Source of the DNA: Pochonia chlamydosporia 170
Lineage: Eukaryota > Ascomycota > Sordariomycetes > Hypocreales > Clavicipitaceae
Assembly: GCF_001653235.2 (NCBI RefSeq)
Contig: NC_035793.1
Location: 372,001 to 436,000 of the forward strand
Direction of reading: 5' to 3'
Length of the DNA: 64,000 nucleotides
This document shows, in pieces, positions 1-11,413 of this stretch. Below the pieces are notes generated by a model. That model had not been told where the DNA came from. It searched no databases and worked only from the letters and a program-made list of their open reading frames with translations. The position numbers and the translations under genes are program-made. Position 1 is the stretch's first letter, and every line of letters begins with the position of its first letter.

Positions 1-2277
1 TTGGTGGTGTAGGTTTGCCACCCTAAATTGGGCAGAGTTTGGGCACGATACAAACATATCATTTCTCTATTCTTCCCAATACGTCCAGTATGAACTTAAA
101 GTAACCTCCCTCGAGTTAAACCCGTTGACGTGGCTGTTGAAGCTCTGACCCAAGATGTCTTGGCCTGGTCTGTGAGATGGCCCGTGGATTCCTCAACACT
201 GACATCATGCAGCATATATGCAAACTCTTTCAGGAACTTACTCGCAGGAGACGAACACGTCGTGACTACAAACCCAGAGCAATGGGCAGGTTTACTTCTA
301 TGCGGCCAGTATCGTGAGAATTTTGACTCTCCCACATCAACATGGAACGGAGTGTGTACGTGGACAACTGGCACTTGGGATGTGGCATTCCAAACCCACA
401 AAATCGACCAGCTCATCGCCAACAAACAGACGCATCGTCTCCAATCAAATCAATATTGGGTCTCAACAATGCCACCATCGTCGCACAGCCTGAGGCAATT
501 TCGCAGTTGGTGAGATGGATGGCGACGGACTCGAACGTCCGATGGAGTGGTTGAAACATCAGTCTTGTGCTGGATTTCGACTTGTCTCTCCCCCGGATTT
601 CCGGATTTGGACGATGTGGCAGCGACAAAGAGCCACTTGGTGGCGGGGCAATGGCCGGCTGCTGATACCTGTGGTTGGCTGAGAAGGAGATGTGGCCAAT
701 CATGCGTCACTATTCACGCCCCGCTGGACTTATCGCCCCATCTAGACCCCCCACTAAACCTTGAGACGGCTGGCGACTCCACTGACACCAGGTGAGACCG
801 GCCTTCTGTATGGATGTTATAGCGCACAGAGGTGCTGAATTCGCCACTGTCCAGCCTACAAGTGCGACGCTGACAGGGGCACAGGGATCAAGCTGATATA
901 TTGGCTGGAAGAAAAAGCCGCAGTAAGGTACAGGATGCAGGATAACAGATTTGAAGGATTTTCTGCTCTTTGTTGAGTGAATCACGGTTGTCTCAATTTG
1001 TTCAGTGATGGACATTTATGAATTGCTGTCAGACTGCTCTGGGGTCTGGGCGTTCAGATTGATTCCTGCATGTCACATCTGGTTTTCTCAGGCTTGGATG
1101 TTCAGCAGGAGACATGGAGGCTGCTCCTGCCGCTCCAAGGCTCCAGACCCTGTAACGCGACAGGGTTTAGCAGGCAACTCCACCAAAACACCGCCTAGCA
1201 TGACCCAGTGGATGAACGCACAGCGACAACATTTGAACCAGACATTTGATTTGAAGACAGGGAATGAATGCCCAAGTGTGGAGGTGGATCACCTTGGACA
1301 AGACAGCTGGAGGCCTTGGGGAACAAAGGGCAAAGTCCAACTCAACATTACCAGCTCCTGCAAAATGCTTCAACATCAATTGTCCAATAATGAAATGATT
1401 TCCTGAACGGATGGCGCGTCCAAGCTTTGCTGTCCTGTGCACAAGTTGCATCTGGTGCCTGGGCGTCCAACAGACTTTTGTCTGCATCTCGTGCTCACAT
1501 TTGATCGGAACATGGACCATGTTCCAAGTTGCAAGGTTCCAAGCTCCCTACCCGCCCCTCCACAGTGACCTGCGCAACCCAATCACCACTTCAGCCGAGC
1601 CAACCCGACATCTTCCTGCACCATCCATCTCCTTTGCTCCTTCCCTGCATTGAACGGTCTTCTCTTGTCAGATGTATCGTGTCCTTCACCTTTACAACCT
1701 CGGACTGAGTATCGCTGCCTCACTTCGGGCTCGTCTTGTTTCCCGTCTGCTCTCGCAATAATTTCAACTGTCAGCATCACTTTCACCAGTGAGGCTGTTT
1801 ATCAACTCCAGAGCACAGACCCGCACACCCTTGTCAACGTTTCGATTGCATCCTCGACACTGACGTCGTTGTTCCTCTCCTCTCGCCGTCTTGTTCTCAT
1901 CTCGCCCCGCATCTTGGATTCCCACTTCACCCACTTGAACGGCAAGCCTAGATCATCCTTGTCACATGTGGCCCTCTGTCTGGCGCTTCTTACTTGGGTC
2001 CTAAGCCGCGTCGCCATCGTCTGCTTCGTGTTACACTTTACCCTTCTCTTCCTTACTCCTTCATCTTCCTCCTCCATCTATTCTTCCCGCTCCAAACCTG
2101 TCGCCAAACAAACAGTCAGTCAGGTCATCTTGATTCTGACGACCAATGCCCAAGGCACTCGACCACTGACACTTGCGTGCCCCGGCTCCCCCGCCGAGCA
2201 GCTCAAGGACCGCCCTAGTTTCTGTGTTGCTGGCAACCTAACAACCAGTCGCTTTACGCTTGTTTGAATCAGCAATC
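1..2277. other. Intergenic region and probable 5' leader of the repeat protein gene
   Basis: I find no convincing gene here. Open frames are short, overlap on both strands and lack spliceable continuity or a recognisable domain. The stretch from about 1540 to 2270 is rich in C and T on the + strand, as expected of a fungal promoter and 5' leader for the gene starting at 2278. A long + frame (1650-2267) crosses this leader, but its composition (Ser/Leu/Thr from CT-rich DNA) looks non-coding. Confidence 0.5.
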
Positions 2278-5265
2278 ATGTTGTCCTCTACGCCGAAACT
2301 GACAGCTCGAGCTTGTGGCCTGCCCACGGCCGCGCGCCGCTCAGGCAGATCTGCTCAACTTCTCTCACCCTCTGCTGCTGCTCTCATTCGCTCGAGGCAG
2401 CGACAGTCAAGGTCCTTCTGGTTCGGTGCCTGGGCGAGAGACTGCGACGGCGACGCCTACCGCAACTCGAGACGCCGCCATCATGCCCATCGCTACCGGT
2501 ACATGGAGTCGGTAAATCGGCGCCTGTCCTGGGACAACAAGCCCCGACACGACAATATTCAGAGTGCGATGAAGTCAGCATTTGCCCACATTGCCCATGG
2601 CCCCACTGGATCCTCAGGATCCAAATATATCGACGTCAATGACATCAAGTCATGGTCCGATGAGCTCTCTGGCGTTAGACCAGGGAGGAATATCGAAGAT
2701 GTTGAGCGCGAGGCCATCGATCACTTGTTCAATGGCGGAAAGAAGAGCCGGTCGCAGCGCGCTGGCCACTGGACCTCTCGCTTGGGTAACTATCTGCATG
2801 GGAGACAACCCCCGAAGGACGTCACACCTGAATCTGTCTTGCACGCGACCACATCAACCGGGCAGACCACACGCGCCACCACTTCTTCATCAAAGTCCGA
2901 TAAGCCATTTGCTCCAAAAGAATCTGAGCTGAAGAAATATAACCCGAGCAAATTCGATGATCCAAATGCCCCACGAAAACTCACTCCTGAAGAACAATCG
3001 AAAAACTATGACGATCTAGACAAGTACAAGCCGGTCGAGTGGAATGAGCCAGATGGCCTCCCCGATCTTACTCCTGAAGAAAAGTCCAAACAGTACAAGG
3101 ACTTGCACAAATACTCCTCACCCGATGTCTCCAGTGATTTCTCTGCCGCCGAAGTATCTAAAGAGCCATACGATGACCTGCAAAAGTACAAACCCGTGGA
3201 GTGGAATGAACCGGATGGTCTTCGCCAACAGACCCCAGAGGAGCTCTCCAAGAAGTACGACGATTTGGATAAATACGGTCCAGTCACTTGGAACGAGCCG
3301 GACGGTCTGCGCAAGCTGACACCCGAGGAACTGTCAAAGAATTACGACGACCTCGACAAGTACGGTCCCGTAACCTGGAACGAACCCGACGGTCTACGAA
3401 AGCTCACACCCGAAGAAGAGTCCAAAAAATACGACGATTTGGACTCTTATAGCGAGGGTTTTATGGCCCCAGATGCTGTCCTCAAGGCTCATGAGGTGAA
3501 GCAGCAAGACCCCACACCAAAGGCGGATCCCATCCCCGCCAAGGTGGAAGTCCCCATGGAGGACCCTGGCAAAGACTACAAAGACTTACACAAATATGGA
3601 CCTGTCAAATGGAATGAACCTGATGGTCTCCGAAAGCTCACCCCTGAGGAGTTATCAAAAAACTACGAAGATTTACACAAGTATGCGCAATACCCCAATG
3701 CCGGACCGGCAATTCCAAGGATCCACCCCGAAGAGGCATCAAAGCAATACAGCGACTTGCGAAAGTACGACTCCTTCCCCAACGCGGGCCCAACAACGGA
3801 GCGTGTTCACCCCGAGCTTGCGTCGAAGCAGTACAAAGACCTTTCAAAGTATCCACGGGTTGGCTACGAAGAGCCTGACAAGACTGAGCACGTTCACCCA
3901 GAAGAACTTACCAAGAAGTATTCCGACTTGGGCAAATATGAGCCTCAATCTTTTGACTCGCCATCCACTCCCTATCCCATGCATCCAGAGGAAGCCTCCA
4001 AGGCTTACAGTGATTTGAAATCGTACAAGCCAGTCATGCACAACGAGCCCAACGGCAAGCCAGCCGAGAAGCTAGATCCTGTGGCAAGTAGCCTCCGGGC
4101 ATATGACAGCTCTGGAGAGGCCGATGCTCTGCCAAGGACTGCGGATGAGATTCGAGGAGATGTGCTTCGAAGAGCCTACCGGAACAGCAAGCACACTATG
4201 ATTCAACGGGCAAAGTTCCAGCAAGAGCAAAATCGGGATGCCCGCAGCAAGAACCTGCAGGACACAGCAAGCCAACTGAAAGGGAAAGCTGACGGGAAGT
4301 CACTGACAGGAAACTATGCCAAGGACTTCCCTGAGGAGTTTGTGACTTCATGGAATACGTCGAATTCCTGGTCAAAGACGACACTTTTCCCCAAAAACCT
4401 GGCCGCCAACGACCGGCCGGGATTGATTGGAGGAGCTCGGTGTCTAGGGTCAGAGAAGGACGAGGCTGAAGTATCATCCATGGACGAGAGTTTCCCAATC
4501 GAGACCTCAAAGCTACAGCCTGCTCTGGACAGGAACCCTGAAAGAAGAGCCTCAAAGTCGGCGGCCATGACTCCGTTGGAGAGAATGAAGGTGGAAGAGG
4601 ACCCTTATTCCAAAATCCCACAAGGTTTGGAGATAATTTGGGACGAGGAATGCGACGGCAAGGCCACGTGGCCGACTTTTGTACGACATCACAAGGGAAA
4701 GTCGGGAGAGGATACATTTGCTACCGAATCTGGGACAGGCGCAGCGACCGAGAAGCAGCCCATCATGTACAAACTGCTTGCGTTCGACCCGGCCACCCAA
4801 TCAATGAGTATCGCTGAGACCTCCTCTGGCGTGACTGACACATCGACACCCGCAACACCGGCTGAAATTTTACTTCGTGTCTCCAATCCGTCCAAATTCT
4901 TCCCTTACTTCAGCACGCTACAGGCCGAAGGTTATGAAATTGCGTCTGGTGGCGGTGACGTTTTGGTGTTTCGTAAAGTTCGGGAAGGATCAGTGTCAGC
5001 ACAGGGAACCAGCTCTACCATCAACCCCATTGACATGATGGGCCGGTCGTCCCCAAGCAATTTTGCCAGTCCCACAGGCTTTGTAAACTACGAGTCGCCT
5101 CAGTATCGACCTCCGACACACGGACAGGCTCCGGAAATGAAGGTCGGCAAGAAGAAGAGAAGTGTCGGTCGCAAGGTGGTGATTGGCACGGTTTGGGTCG
5201 CAGGTACGGCGTATGCTGCGAGTGTCGTCGGAGAGTACTTTTCCACTGGTGGCAAGGTACTGTAG
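2278..5265 (+). CDS. Mitochondrial-type repeat protein with C-terminal membrane segment
   Basis: A single-exon protein of 995 aa. The first true ATG is at 2278; an in-frame TTG 18 nt upstream is not a plausible start. The N-terminus is Arg/Ser/Ala-rich with few acidic residues, which suggests a mitochondrial presequence. From about residue 215 to 600 it carries roughly a dozen copies of a unit of about 30 aa, built around Y-D/K-D-L-x-K-Y, a WNEPDGL segment and LTPEE-SK. A more globular part near 4760-4990 (ending with GDVLVFRKVR) resembles the conserved C-terminal domain of fungal proteins often labelled serine-threonine-rich. A hydrophobic helix follows at the very end (GTVWVAGTAYAASVVG). 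I infer an organellar membrane protein. The molecular function is unknown to me. Confidence 0.85.
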   Translation: MLSSTPKLTARACGLPTAARRSGRSAQLLSPSAAALIRSRQRQSRSFWFGAWARDCDGDAYRNSRRRHHAHRYRYMESVNRRLSWDNKPRHDNIQSAMKSAFAHIAHGPTGSSGSKYIDVNDIKSWSDELSGVRPGRNIEDVEREAIDHLFNGGKKSRSQRAGHWTSRLGNYLHGRQPPKDVTPESVLHATTSTGQTTRATTSSSKSDKPFAPKESELKKYNPSKFDDPNAPRKLTPEEQSKNYDDLDKYKPVEWNEPDGLPDLTPEEKSKQYKDLHKYSSPDVSSDFSAAEVSKEPYDDLQKYKPVEWNEPDGLRQQTPEELSKKYDDLDKYGPVTWNEPDGLRKLTPEELSKNYDDLDKYGPVTWNEPDGLRKLTPEEESKKYDDLDSYSEGFMAPDAVLKAHEVKQQDPTPKADPIPAKVEVPMEDPGKDYKDLHKYGPVKWNEPDGLRKLTPEELSKNYEDLHKYAQYPNAGPAIPRIHPEEASKQYSDLRKYDSFPNAGPTTERVHPELASKQYKDLSKYPRVGYEEPDKTEHVHPEELTKKYSDLGKYEPQSFDSPSTPYPMHPEEASKAYSDLKSYKPVMHNEPNGKPAEKLDPVASSLRAYDSSGEADALPRTADEIRGDVLRRAYRNSKHTMIQRAKFQQEQNRDARSKNLQDTASQLKGKADGKSLTGNYAKDFPEEFVTSWNTSNSWSKTTLFPKNLAANDRPGLIGGARCLGSEKDEAEVSSMDESFPIETSKLQPALDRNPERRASKSAAMTPLERMKVEEDPYSKIPQGLEIIWDEECDGKATWPTFVRHHKGKSGEDTFATESGTGAATEKQPIMYKLLAFDPATQSMSIAETSSGVTDTSTPATPAEILLRVSNPSKFFPYFSTLQAEGYEIASGGGDVLVFRKVREGSVSAQGTSSTINPIDMMGRSSPSNFASPTGFVNYESPQYRPPTHGQAPEMKVGKKKRSVGRKVVIGTVWVAGTAYAASVVGEYFSTGGKVL

Positions 5266-7308
5266 GTGGTTGCTGATGGTTGGTGAGACGCATGGAACAT
5301 GTATAACGAGGATGAATAGTTTGAATACCCTCGGGGACGCACTCAACTCAGCAGTAGTTGACGTCGCCACTCATTGTTTTCTTAATGTTGCAACATTGGC
5401 GCTGTGGAGTTGGACCACTAGCATGTCACGGACAGGAAGGACAGGACATTTTGATAGCAATTTAGCGATTATGATTCATTTGAATGTGTCGTAAAGTCTG
5501 TTACTCATTTGTGGTGCTGTTATCCTTGTCGTATACCCCGGTTTCCGTTCATTTCTCATTTCGTTTTCCGATTCCTTTTGATCAAGTTCCATCCTCAGGA
5601 AGTCTTCTCTGTGAATCCATGTCCTGCTTTGACGCCCTCCACGGCACTCATATGCAAGGCATGTTTCTGGTCTTCCTTACTCCAGCTCTGGCGTCTGTCG
5701 AAGCTCGGCTTCCAGTCATTGGTCGCGGACATGCCCCGCGCAGAAGGTTTCTCCCCTTCTATCAAATGTTAGACTTTGTTGCTTTGAGATAGGGTTGACG
5801 AACCTCGTGTGTGGATTGGGACTTGGGTGGGTGTTTCTGGCATGGTCGCTGGTTTGATGATGATGTGAGGATGGTTGGTTTGTTTGTTGCCACTTGCGGG
5901 GTGAGTGAGGCTTTGAGCTTGATGGATGGTGGTGGGAGCTTGTGAGATGTAGCGTCGACCAATCATTGTGTTTCAGCCTTTGTCGACATTTGCATGTGCG
6001 TGGAAGTACTTTAGTCTATCCTAAGAAGCAAATTTGCGGTATTAAGTAGTTTGAGGGACACATAAATTACAAGGTGCTGTATATCTCTATTTTTGGAATT
6101 AGATAAAGATGTGTTGGAGGAATAGCGGCACGCGAGAAACACAAACTTGCTTGGTCCTTTTTAATACGAGGTTTACACTATGTACTACGTTACGATACTT
6201 AGAAACTGCTACCACTTAAACCAAGTATTTACTTGATATGGAAGGCTTTAAACTGCTATCATCAGGCGAAAAAAGGCTAGAACATCATGTGCTTTTGGGA
6301 TGCCGGTACATGGGACTACGAGATCGGCGGCAGTGGCGTTTAGTGATTCAAAGCCATGTAGACGCCTTCCAGACTTCATGCAGGGAAGAGTGCGCCAAAT
6401 AGCTCGATTTCTGCAGCTGGGGAGGAACCCAAATTGAGCAGCACCGGGGACTGGGATTCCCTAGTTTTTTTCAGCCTGTCCTGGTCCAAGAAGAAAGTCT
6501 TCGGATCATATTGGCGCTAGTAACACGAGCCCTTTGCTATTACTTTGAGACAGTCTGTTATTGAAGGCGGCTTCCATCGGTGCCAAGGTTATGTATTTTG
6601 TGCGGTTGACACAATGAAGGCAGCGAATCATGTTCATGGATCCTCGTAGTGCAGTTGCTGAGCTGTTTAGTACGGCCGCCGTTTGGGTCACGGATCTTGA
6701 AGGCAGGGAATGCGTGTTTCTTTAACCCAACGCTGTTGTGAATTCGCTCCTTTAGTTGTACGGAATACCAAGCCGTTGAACTGACAACACGACTTCTGAC
6801 CTCATCCCTGAATAGTCCGGCGCCTAATCTCCCCGTGCCGTCTGCTTCATCCATCAGCGCAAATAATTAGAACGGCACAATTCTGGTGTGGCTGACAAGT
6901 CAGCCGTGGCTACAGATAACAAGGCTAGTTTGAGTGTATGAGAACCTCCAAGGTGGAACGGACACGGCTTGCCTTATTCTATGGTGATCCTGTGCGGAGA
7001 ATACTATTTCCCCCTCAAGAGACAGCCTTGTATGTAGGGAGATGAATGGTGTGGACGATAGTGAGAGGGCGCAATGGGAGTATATAACAGAGTTTTCTGC
7101 CACAGGAAGTCACCAGAAGGTCACAATGCTCCGAAGAATGATGATTCTACAAGTCTTTAGCGTGGTTAAGTTATGAACGCTTGAAAGACAAGAGACATCT
7201 CGACACCAGCTTCAATAGCAAATAAGCACCACTTGCTCCCCTGCCGCTGGGCTACATCTTGTTCTACCAACCGTGCCCGCCAGCCAAGTCAACCCATAAT
7301 CCTTCGTC
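5266..7308. other. AT-rich intergenic region
   Basis: No gene can be supported. The stretch 6000-6260 is notably AT-rich. A minus-strand frame with a genuine ATG (6558-6854, 98 aa, beginning MDEADGTGRL) has fairly protein-like composition but no recognisable domain, partner exon or promoter feature, so I leave it as a possibility only. The last 100 nt before 7309 are the likely leader of the small membrane protein gene. Confidence 0.45.
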
Positions 7309-7963
7309 ATGGCCCTGGTGGAAGATAAAACCAGACCTCAAGACGTTGAATCTCACAATGCCGAAGCCCTCAATCTCGAGTCGACCACCAGTGAGCCTTC
7401 GTCTGAATCCACGCCAAACCCGCAAAGACCTCAGCCACCATAGGCGATATCATCGCAGCAGTGGACAAGCTCGTCGGTTTCATCATCAAGTTATTTCTGG
7501 ATGTTGCGACAGTTTCCATCCTGCCACTGGTTTTGGGCTATTTTGCTGTTTCGAGGCTATATCTCAGCGCAAGGACAAACCATCAATCCCAGGTCGTGAA
7601 CCAGATAGCACTGTTGGCCCGGTCTCTAGAACACGAGAATGTAAGACTATAGGGCAGTCCTTTTTTTTTTACAAGTTCTTTGGTTCACTGACTAATGAAA
7701 CGTAGGTTAGCGAAACATGCGATCAACTTCTCACAGACGGCGGATATCTTTGGAACATCAAGAGCACGTTGTTCAGCACCCAAGATAGCCATCCACCTCC
7801 ATGGGACAACAAACTGCGCGGGGGTGTAGTGCGCACGCGGCCGAGCCAAAGTGGTGTGGACTCGCTGAAGGCTTTGACCTCTGTTGCAATCGTCTTTGCA
7901 TCGGTGTATGGATACTTTCTCTGCGAGCTTACAAGAATGAAGGTTCTAAAAATGATGCGTTGA
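7309..7963 (+). CDS. Small two-TM membrane protein, paralogue A
   Basis: Predicted exons are 7309-7390, 7435-7640 and 7706-7963 (181 aa). The first intron (44 nt, GTGAGC...CTCAG) is inferred because the ATG frame otherwise stops at 7441, while the downstream hydrophobic frame is open; a frameshift is the alternative. The second intron has GTAAGA, CTAAT and GTAG signals. The protein has an acidic/Ser-rich N-tail, a hydrophobic segment at about residues 43-66, a soluble middle with NQIALLARSLEHEN and SETC, then a second hydrophobic segment (SVAIVFASVYGYF). It is clearly related to the gene at 9960-10731, with matching motifs in the same order and the intron at the same place. I do not recognise the family. 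It may be decaying: an in-frame extension follows its TGA. Confidence 0.5.
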
Positions 7964-8125
7964 ACGGTTAGCGAGACAATAGCTCAATATGCCAGCACGA
8001 GGGACTGGGCCAGAGGGCTGCTAGTACTTCCAGAAAGCAGGCAAGCAATGAACAGAATTGAGATCCGTCAACTCTTACGAGGTGTCAAAGAGATGGGACA
8101 AAGACTCAGGGGCTTGCGTCGATAG
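7964..8125 (+). pseudogene. In-frame coding-like extension after the TGA of paralogue A
   Basis: After the TGA at 7961-7963 the same frame stays open for 53 codons to a TAG at 8123-8125. It begins T-VSETIAQYASTRDWARG and ends in a basic tail with many Arg and Leu residues. Its composition looks like protein. Paralogue B also has a long basic tail after the equivalent membrane segment. A nonsense mutation that shortened paralogue A is the simplest reading; readthrough or a missed intron are alternatives. No good donor/acceptor pair removes the TGA while keeping frame. Confidence 0.35.
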
Positions 8126-9959
8126 AGTATCTGCTTCCAATTTTGACGACCTCAGATGTGTTCGGTGCGGGTGTATCGCGGCGTGCGAAGCGAAGGGCAG
8201 CGAATCGAACCAGACAGCTTAGGAACCAGCTGTCTCAATGGAAGTCGGGGTTATTAACCCAACAGACGTTATTGAAGAGAAACGATGATTATAAGTGGGT
8301 GTGCAAGCCTAATACAGCTTCTAGTCCTGTATTCCTCCTACTTGTGTGGACCACCGGATCAACTGTCGAGCATGGAGACTTCGAGTCTACTCCCTATTGC
8401 CACACCGAGTGCCTCATAACATCCACAGTACTTTACTTTCTACCCTCTTAAAGCATAAACGGCATTGAGGAGAGAGCCAAGGTATCAAGCCGTTATGAAA
8501 GCATTCCACGTGTTACTCGGAAGCTTATAGATGTAACCATCTGCAACTGTGCACAACAATCACCAAACGCCCAATTATAACGTCCATTTCTAAGTACTTT
8601 ATTTCCCCTCTCTTGCAGCATAAACGGGTGAGGGATTGAGTTTGCGGGTGGTGTGCTGACCTGCTTCGCGCGCATGATGCTGCATGAGTTGGCCAATCAT
8701 GGCTGAATGCATGAAGCAGCAGTTGCAGAGCTGTTGGTTGGAACCAACTGAGTGAATATTGATTGGAGAGGGTTGAGTATTGATTGTATGTGCATTAATT
8801 AGTACCTAGCTTAGTGACTGGGGGGATTTGAAGCTCAGTGTTGTATGATGACATGGGGATAGCCGCTGATTGAAGTGTACCAGACGCAGTACTGTACAGG
8901 CTCCAGCCCAGTTTGTAATGTACGGAAAGGTACAGTATGAGCTTCGCTCAGTAGAAGCCCGGGCAGAAAATTGTCCGAGTGTTTTACTTGTCGAGTTTCC
9001 CAGCCACTGCCTCCTGAAGCGGGAGTCAAAGTCGCTTCCAAATACCCTCGTAGGAATCTATTGTTGGCATCACTTAACCATGTTGAAACTCATGCATGCT
9101 CATCTGCTGTGTGAGCTGAGCTGTACGGTTGCGTGGATAGTAATCACGCCTGGTTTCCTATCTCAGCTTCTATAAAAAGAGCCAACCAACACCGTGTTAC
9201 CACCGACTGGTCACAAGTTCTTGCCTTTTAGCTTTTACTGGCCTAGTTGCTCCGTCCATATCTAAATGGTTGGGCAATGAGGCAGCTATGCATCGAAGTG
9301 GAAACTCACCGTGAGGTTGTGGTTTAGTTGCACAAGGCGCACATTGCCGCCTTCAGCTTGATGGCTCCCAAAGATGATTCGGGGACAAGGCTGTAAGCTT
9401 GGAAATATGGCTGCTTTGAGTAAGTTTTGGACTCATGGTATTTTACGTCAAGAAACTAGAATAAAATTTGACGAAAAAACATCGTTTCTATTTATTAATA
9501 GAGCAGTTATTGCGCTTTGCATGACATACGAACACCACAATATTGGCGCTGTGGCACGTCGGTGCTGATGCACCAGGGCAAGTTCAAATGGACGAGAGCG
9601 TCAACTATAGTTGTACAAGCTGCCTTGTCTTACTGTGATGATGCATGTGTCAAATCTTTGCCGCCAATAGTGGCCCGGTTCATATCGGAGAATTGACAAT
9701 CTGAGGGATAGGCAGATACTGCAACGAGCATACACATATAACGGGACACTTCGACACTGGAAGTCCTCAATCTGTTACCGTATCTCTACCAATTCATCAA
9801 TTTCCCAGGGGATCATCATTTTGATCCCGCATCACACGATATTTCTGTTTGTGTGTCGTACAAACGCTTTGATCATCAACGGGCACGGCTAAGTCCCCTC
9901 TTCTAGCTTGCTAGATTGTGTTCACGAACCGGCTTCACGGCTCGTTATAGATATGAGCC
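8126..9959. other. Intergenic region between the two membrane-protein paralogues
   Basis: No gene is supported. It contains an imperfect direct repeat of about 43 bp (8427-8470 and 8592-8634) sharing AAGTACTTTA and GCATAAACGG. AT-rich DNA lies around 9420-9520. A + frame near 8143-8451 starts at TTG and shows no recognisable domain. Confidence 0.4.
8427..8634. repeat. Imperfect direct repeat, two ~43-bp copies
   Basis: Copy one at 8427-8470 and copy two at 8592-8634 share the ordered blocks GTACTTTA, a CT-rich run and GCATAAACGG followed by TGAGG. The copies differ at several places. They lie in otherwise featureless DNA downstream of paralogue A. Confidence 0.45.
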
Positions 9960-10731
9960 ATGGCTTCGATTCAAACAGAACCTCATGATGTCGATGCTCA
10001 TGATGCTCAGACTGCGGACGTTGAAGCTATCCCCTTAGTTGCGTCTTCGCCATCGGCGTCCGGTCAAACTACATCACCAAAGCCTACCGCTCATGAAAGT
10101 CGTAATTCCGATATATGGGGGATGGGTGGGTTTCAAAAAGCGGCATACGATATTCTCAGTGTTGTCATGCTGCCAGTATGCTTCACCTTTCTGTCATATA
10201 TCGGGCTGAAGCACAGTGCAGGTGCAAATGATCAGTCGCAGCTGGCAAATCAGATAGCACTACTGTCGTACTGTTCAGAACACCAAAACGTAAGTCAACA
10301 TTTGATACTTAGTTGACATCTGTTGTCTCCTTCTTTTGGGTCTCCACAGCTAACAGATTCAGTCAAGTGAAACATGCCGGCTATTTCTCATGGATACCAG
10401 CTACCTTTGGGACATTGCAAACTCGCTGTTCAAGGTGCAAGTCCTCAGCCAGTCATATTCCTCAAATCAAACAAGTAGTGTGTGGACTCGCGACAGTACG
10501 ACTGGCAGAACCTCAACATCCGGTATTGTGAGCGTTTTTTTTTTTCGCCTTGTATTGGTTTACGCATTCATTGATATCGTCACACGGACCAAAGTTGCAT
10601 TAGTTGGTTTCGCGCGTGAACTATGTATACATATAAAACTCATCCTTCATAGGTTATATTTGCGACGCATCAAGACTTCAACTCACAAGCTGCGAAACAA
10701 AGTCGGAAAAACGCTCAGTGCAAGACCATGA
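9960..10731 (+). CDS. Small two-TM membrane protein, paralogue B
   Basis: Predicted exons are 9960-10289 and 10363-10731 (232 aa). The intron has GTAAGT, a CTAAC branch and TTCAG. The N-tail is acidic and Ser/Pro-rich. A hydrophobic segment lies at about residues 65-83, then a segment with NQIALLSYCSEHQN, SETC and YLWDIANSLF, a second hydrophobic stretch (VFFFRLVLVYAF) and a long basic tail. It matches paralogue A in motif order: NQIALL, HxN at the exon end, SETC, YLW-I, and VY-F...TR-KV after the second membrane segment. An 11-T run at 10535-10545 lies inside the second exon and could be prone to length variation. The N-terminus faces an Arg-poor region, so topology is uncertain. Family and function unknown; likely lineage-specific. 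Confidence 0.6.
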
Positions 10732-11413
10732 CGGTGCTCAAACAGCTTTCAGCAAGTGCGGTTGTGGTGAGCTGACCATCAGACCGGATCCTCGGCTGCC
10801 AGGAGGAGTACCAACACACTTTTGGGACAGTATGATCATACAGGCGATCAATGGACGGATAACACGAAAGATATCAGGTTTCAAATCACGCATGTACACA
10901 TAGGTAATAAAGTCATGGTTGTCCCAAGCGACATGCGAGCATAGCACAACTAATTACCCATGATTCTCTGCACTGCTTTCACCAGAAGTTTCGAGTCCCT
11001 TGACCCAACAATTACCAACTCAACAAGCCCCATCCAGCATCAATTGATCCCTCCAAGCATACACATCAATGAAATCAATTCAGTAGCCGTAGCCTCACTA
11101 CACAAATCTACCACACATCCTCCACAAAAAGTGAACACAAAAGCCACCTAAGCAATGCCACCAGCCCCAAAAACCATCTTTAACAAGAAAATACCAACAG
11201 CCCGCCATCTGACAAGCAAACCAACGCCAGGCTATGCATGGGTTCTTTTGCACCTCACAGTCTTCCAAAAAAAACATCGACGACGAACGACCCAGAGACG
11301 CTGAAAATGCGCGAGACGGAGCGGATTATGTACACGAAGTAGAACATCGGATGGGGCGACGTCATGATAACGATAATGGATTAAACGTTAATTTTAGCAG
11401 CATGCAAAAACTG
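10732..11413. other. Intergenic region
   Basis: Only short, unsupported frames are present between the small membrane protein gene and the convergent FHA gene. I see no terminator-like or repeat structure worth naming. Confidence 0.45.

Noticed and set aside
1650..2267. Long + frame of 205 codons before the repeat protein gene
   Set aside because: It starts without ATG support, its composition follows CT-rich leader DNA and it ends just before the real start codon.
8160..8230. GAATCGAACC on the + strand (B-box-like GGTTCGATTC on the minus strand), suggesting a tRNA
   Set aside because: No A-box at the proper distance and no cloverleaf stems can be drawn.
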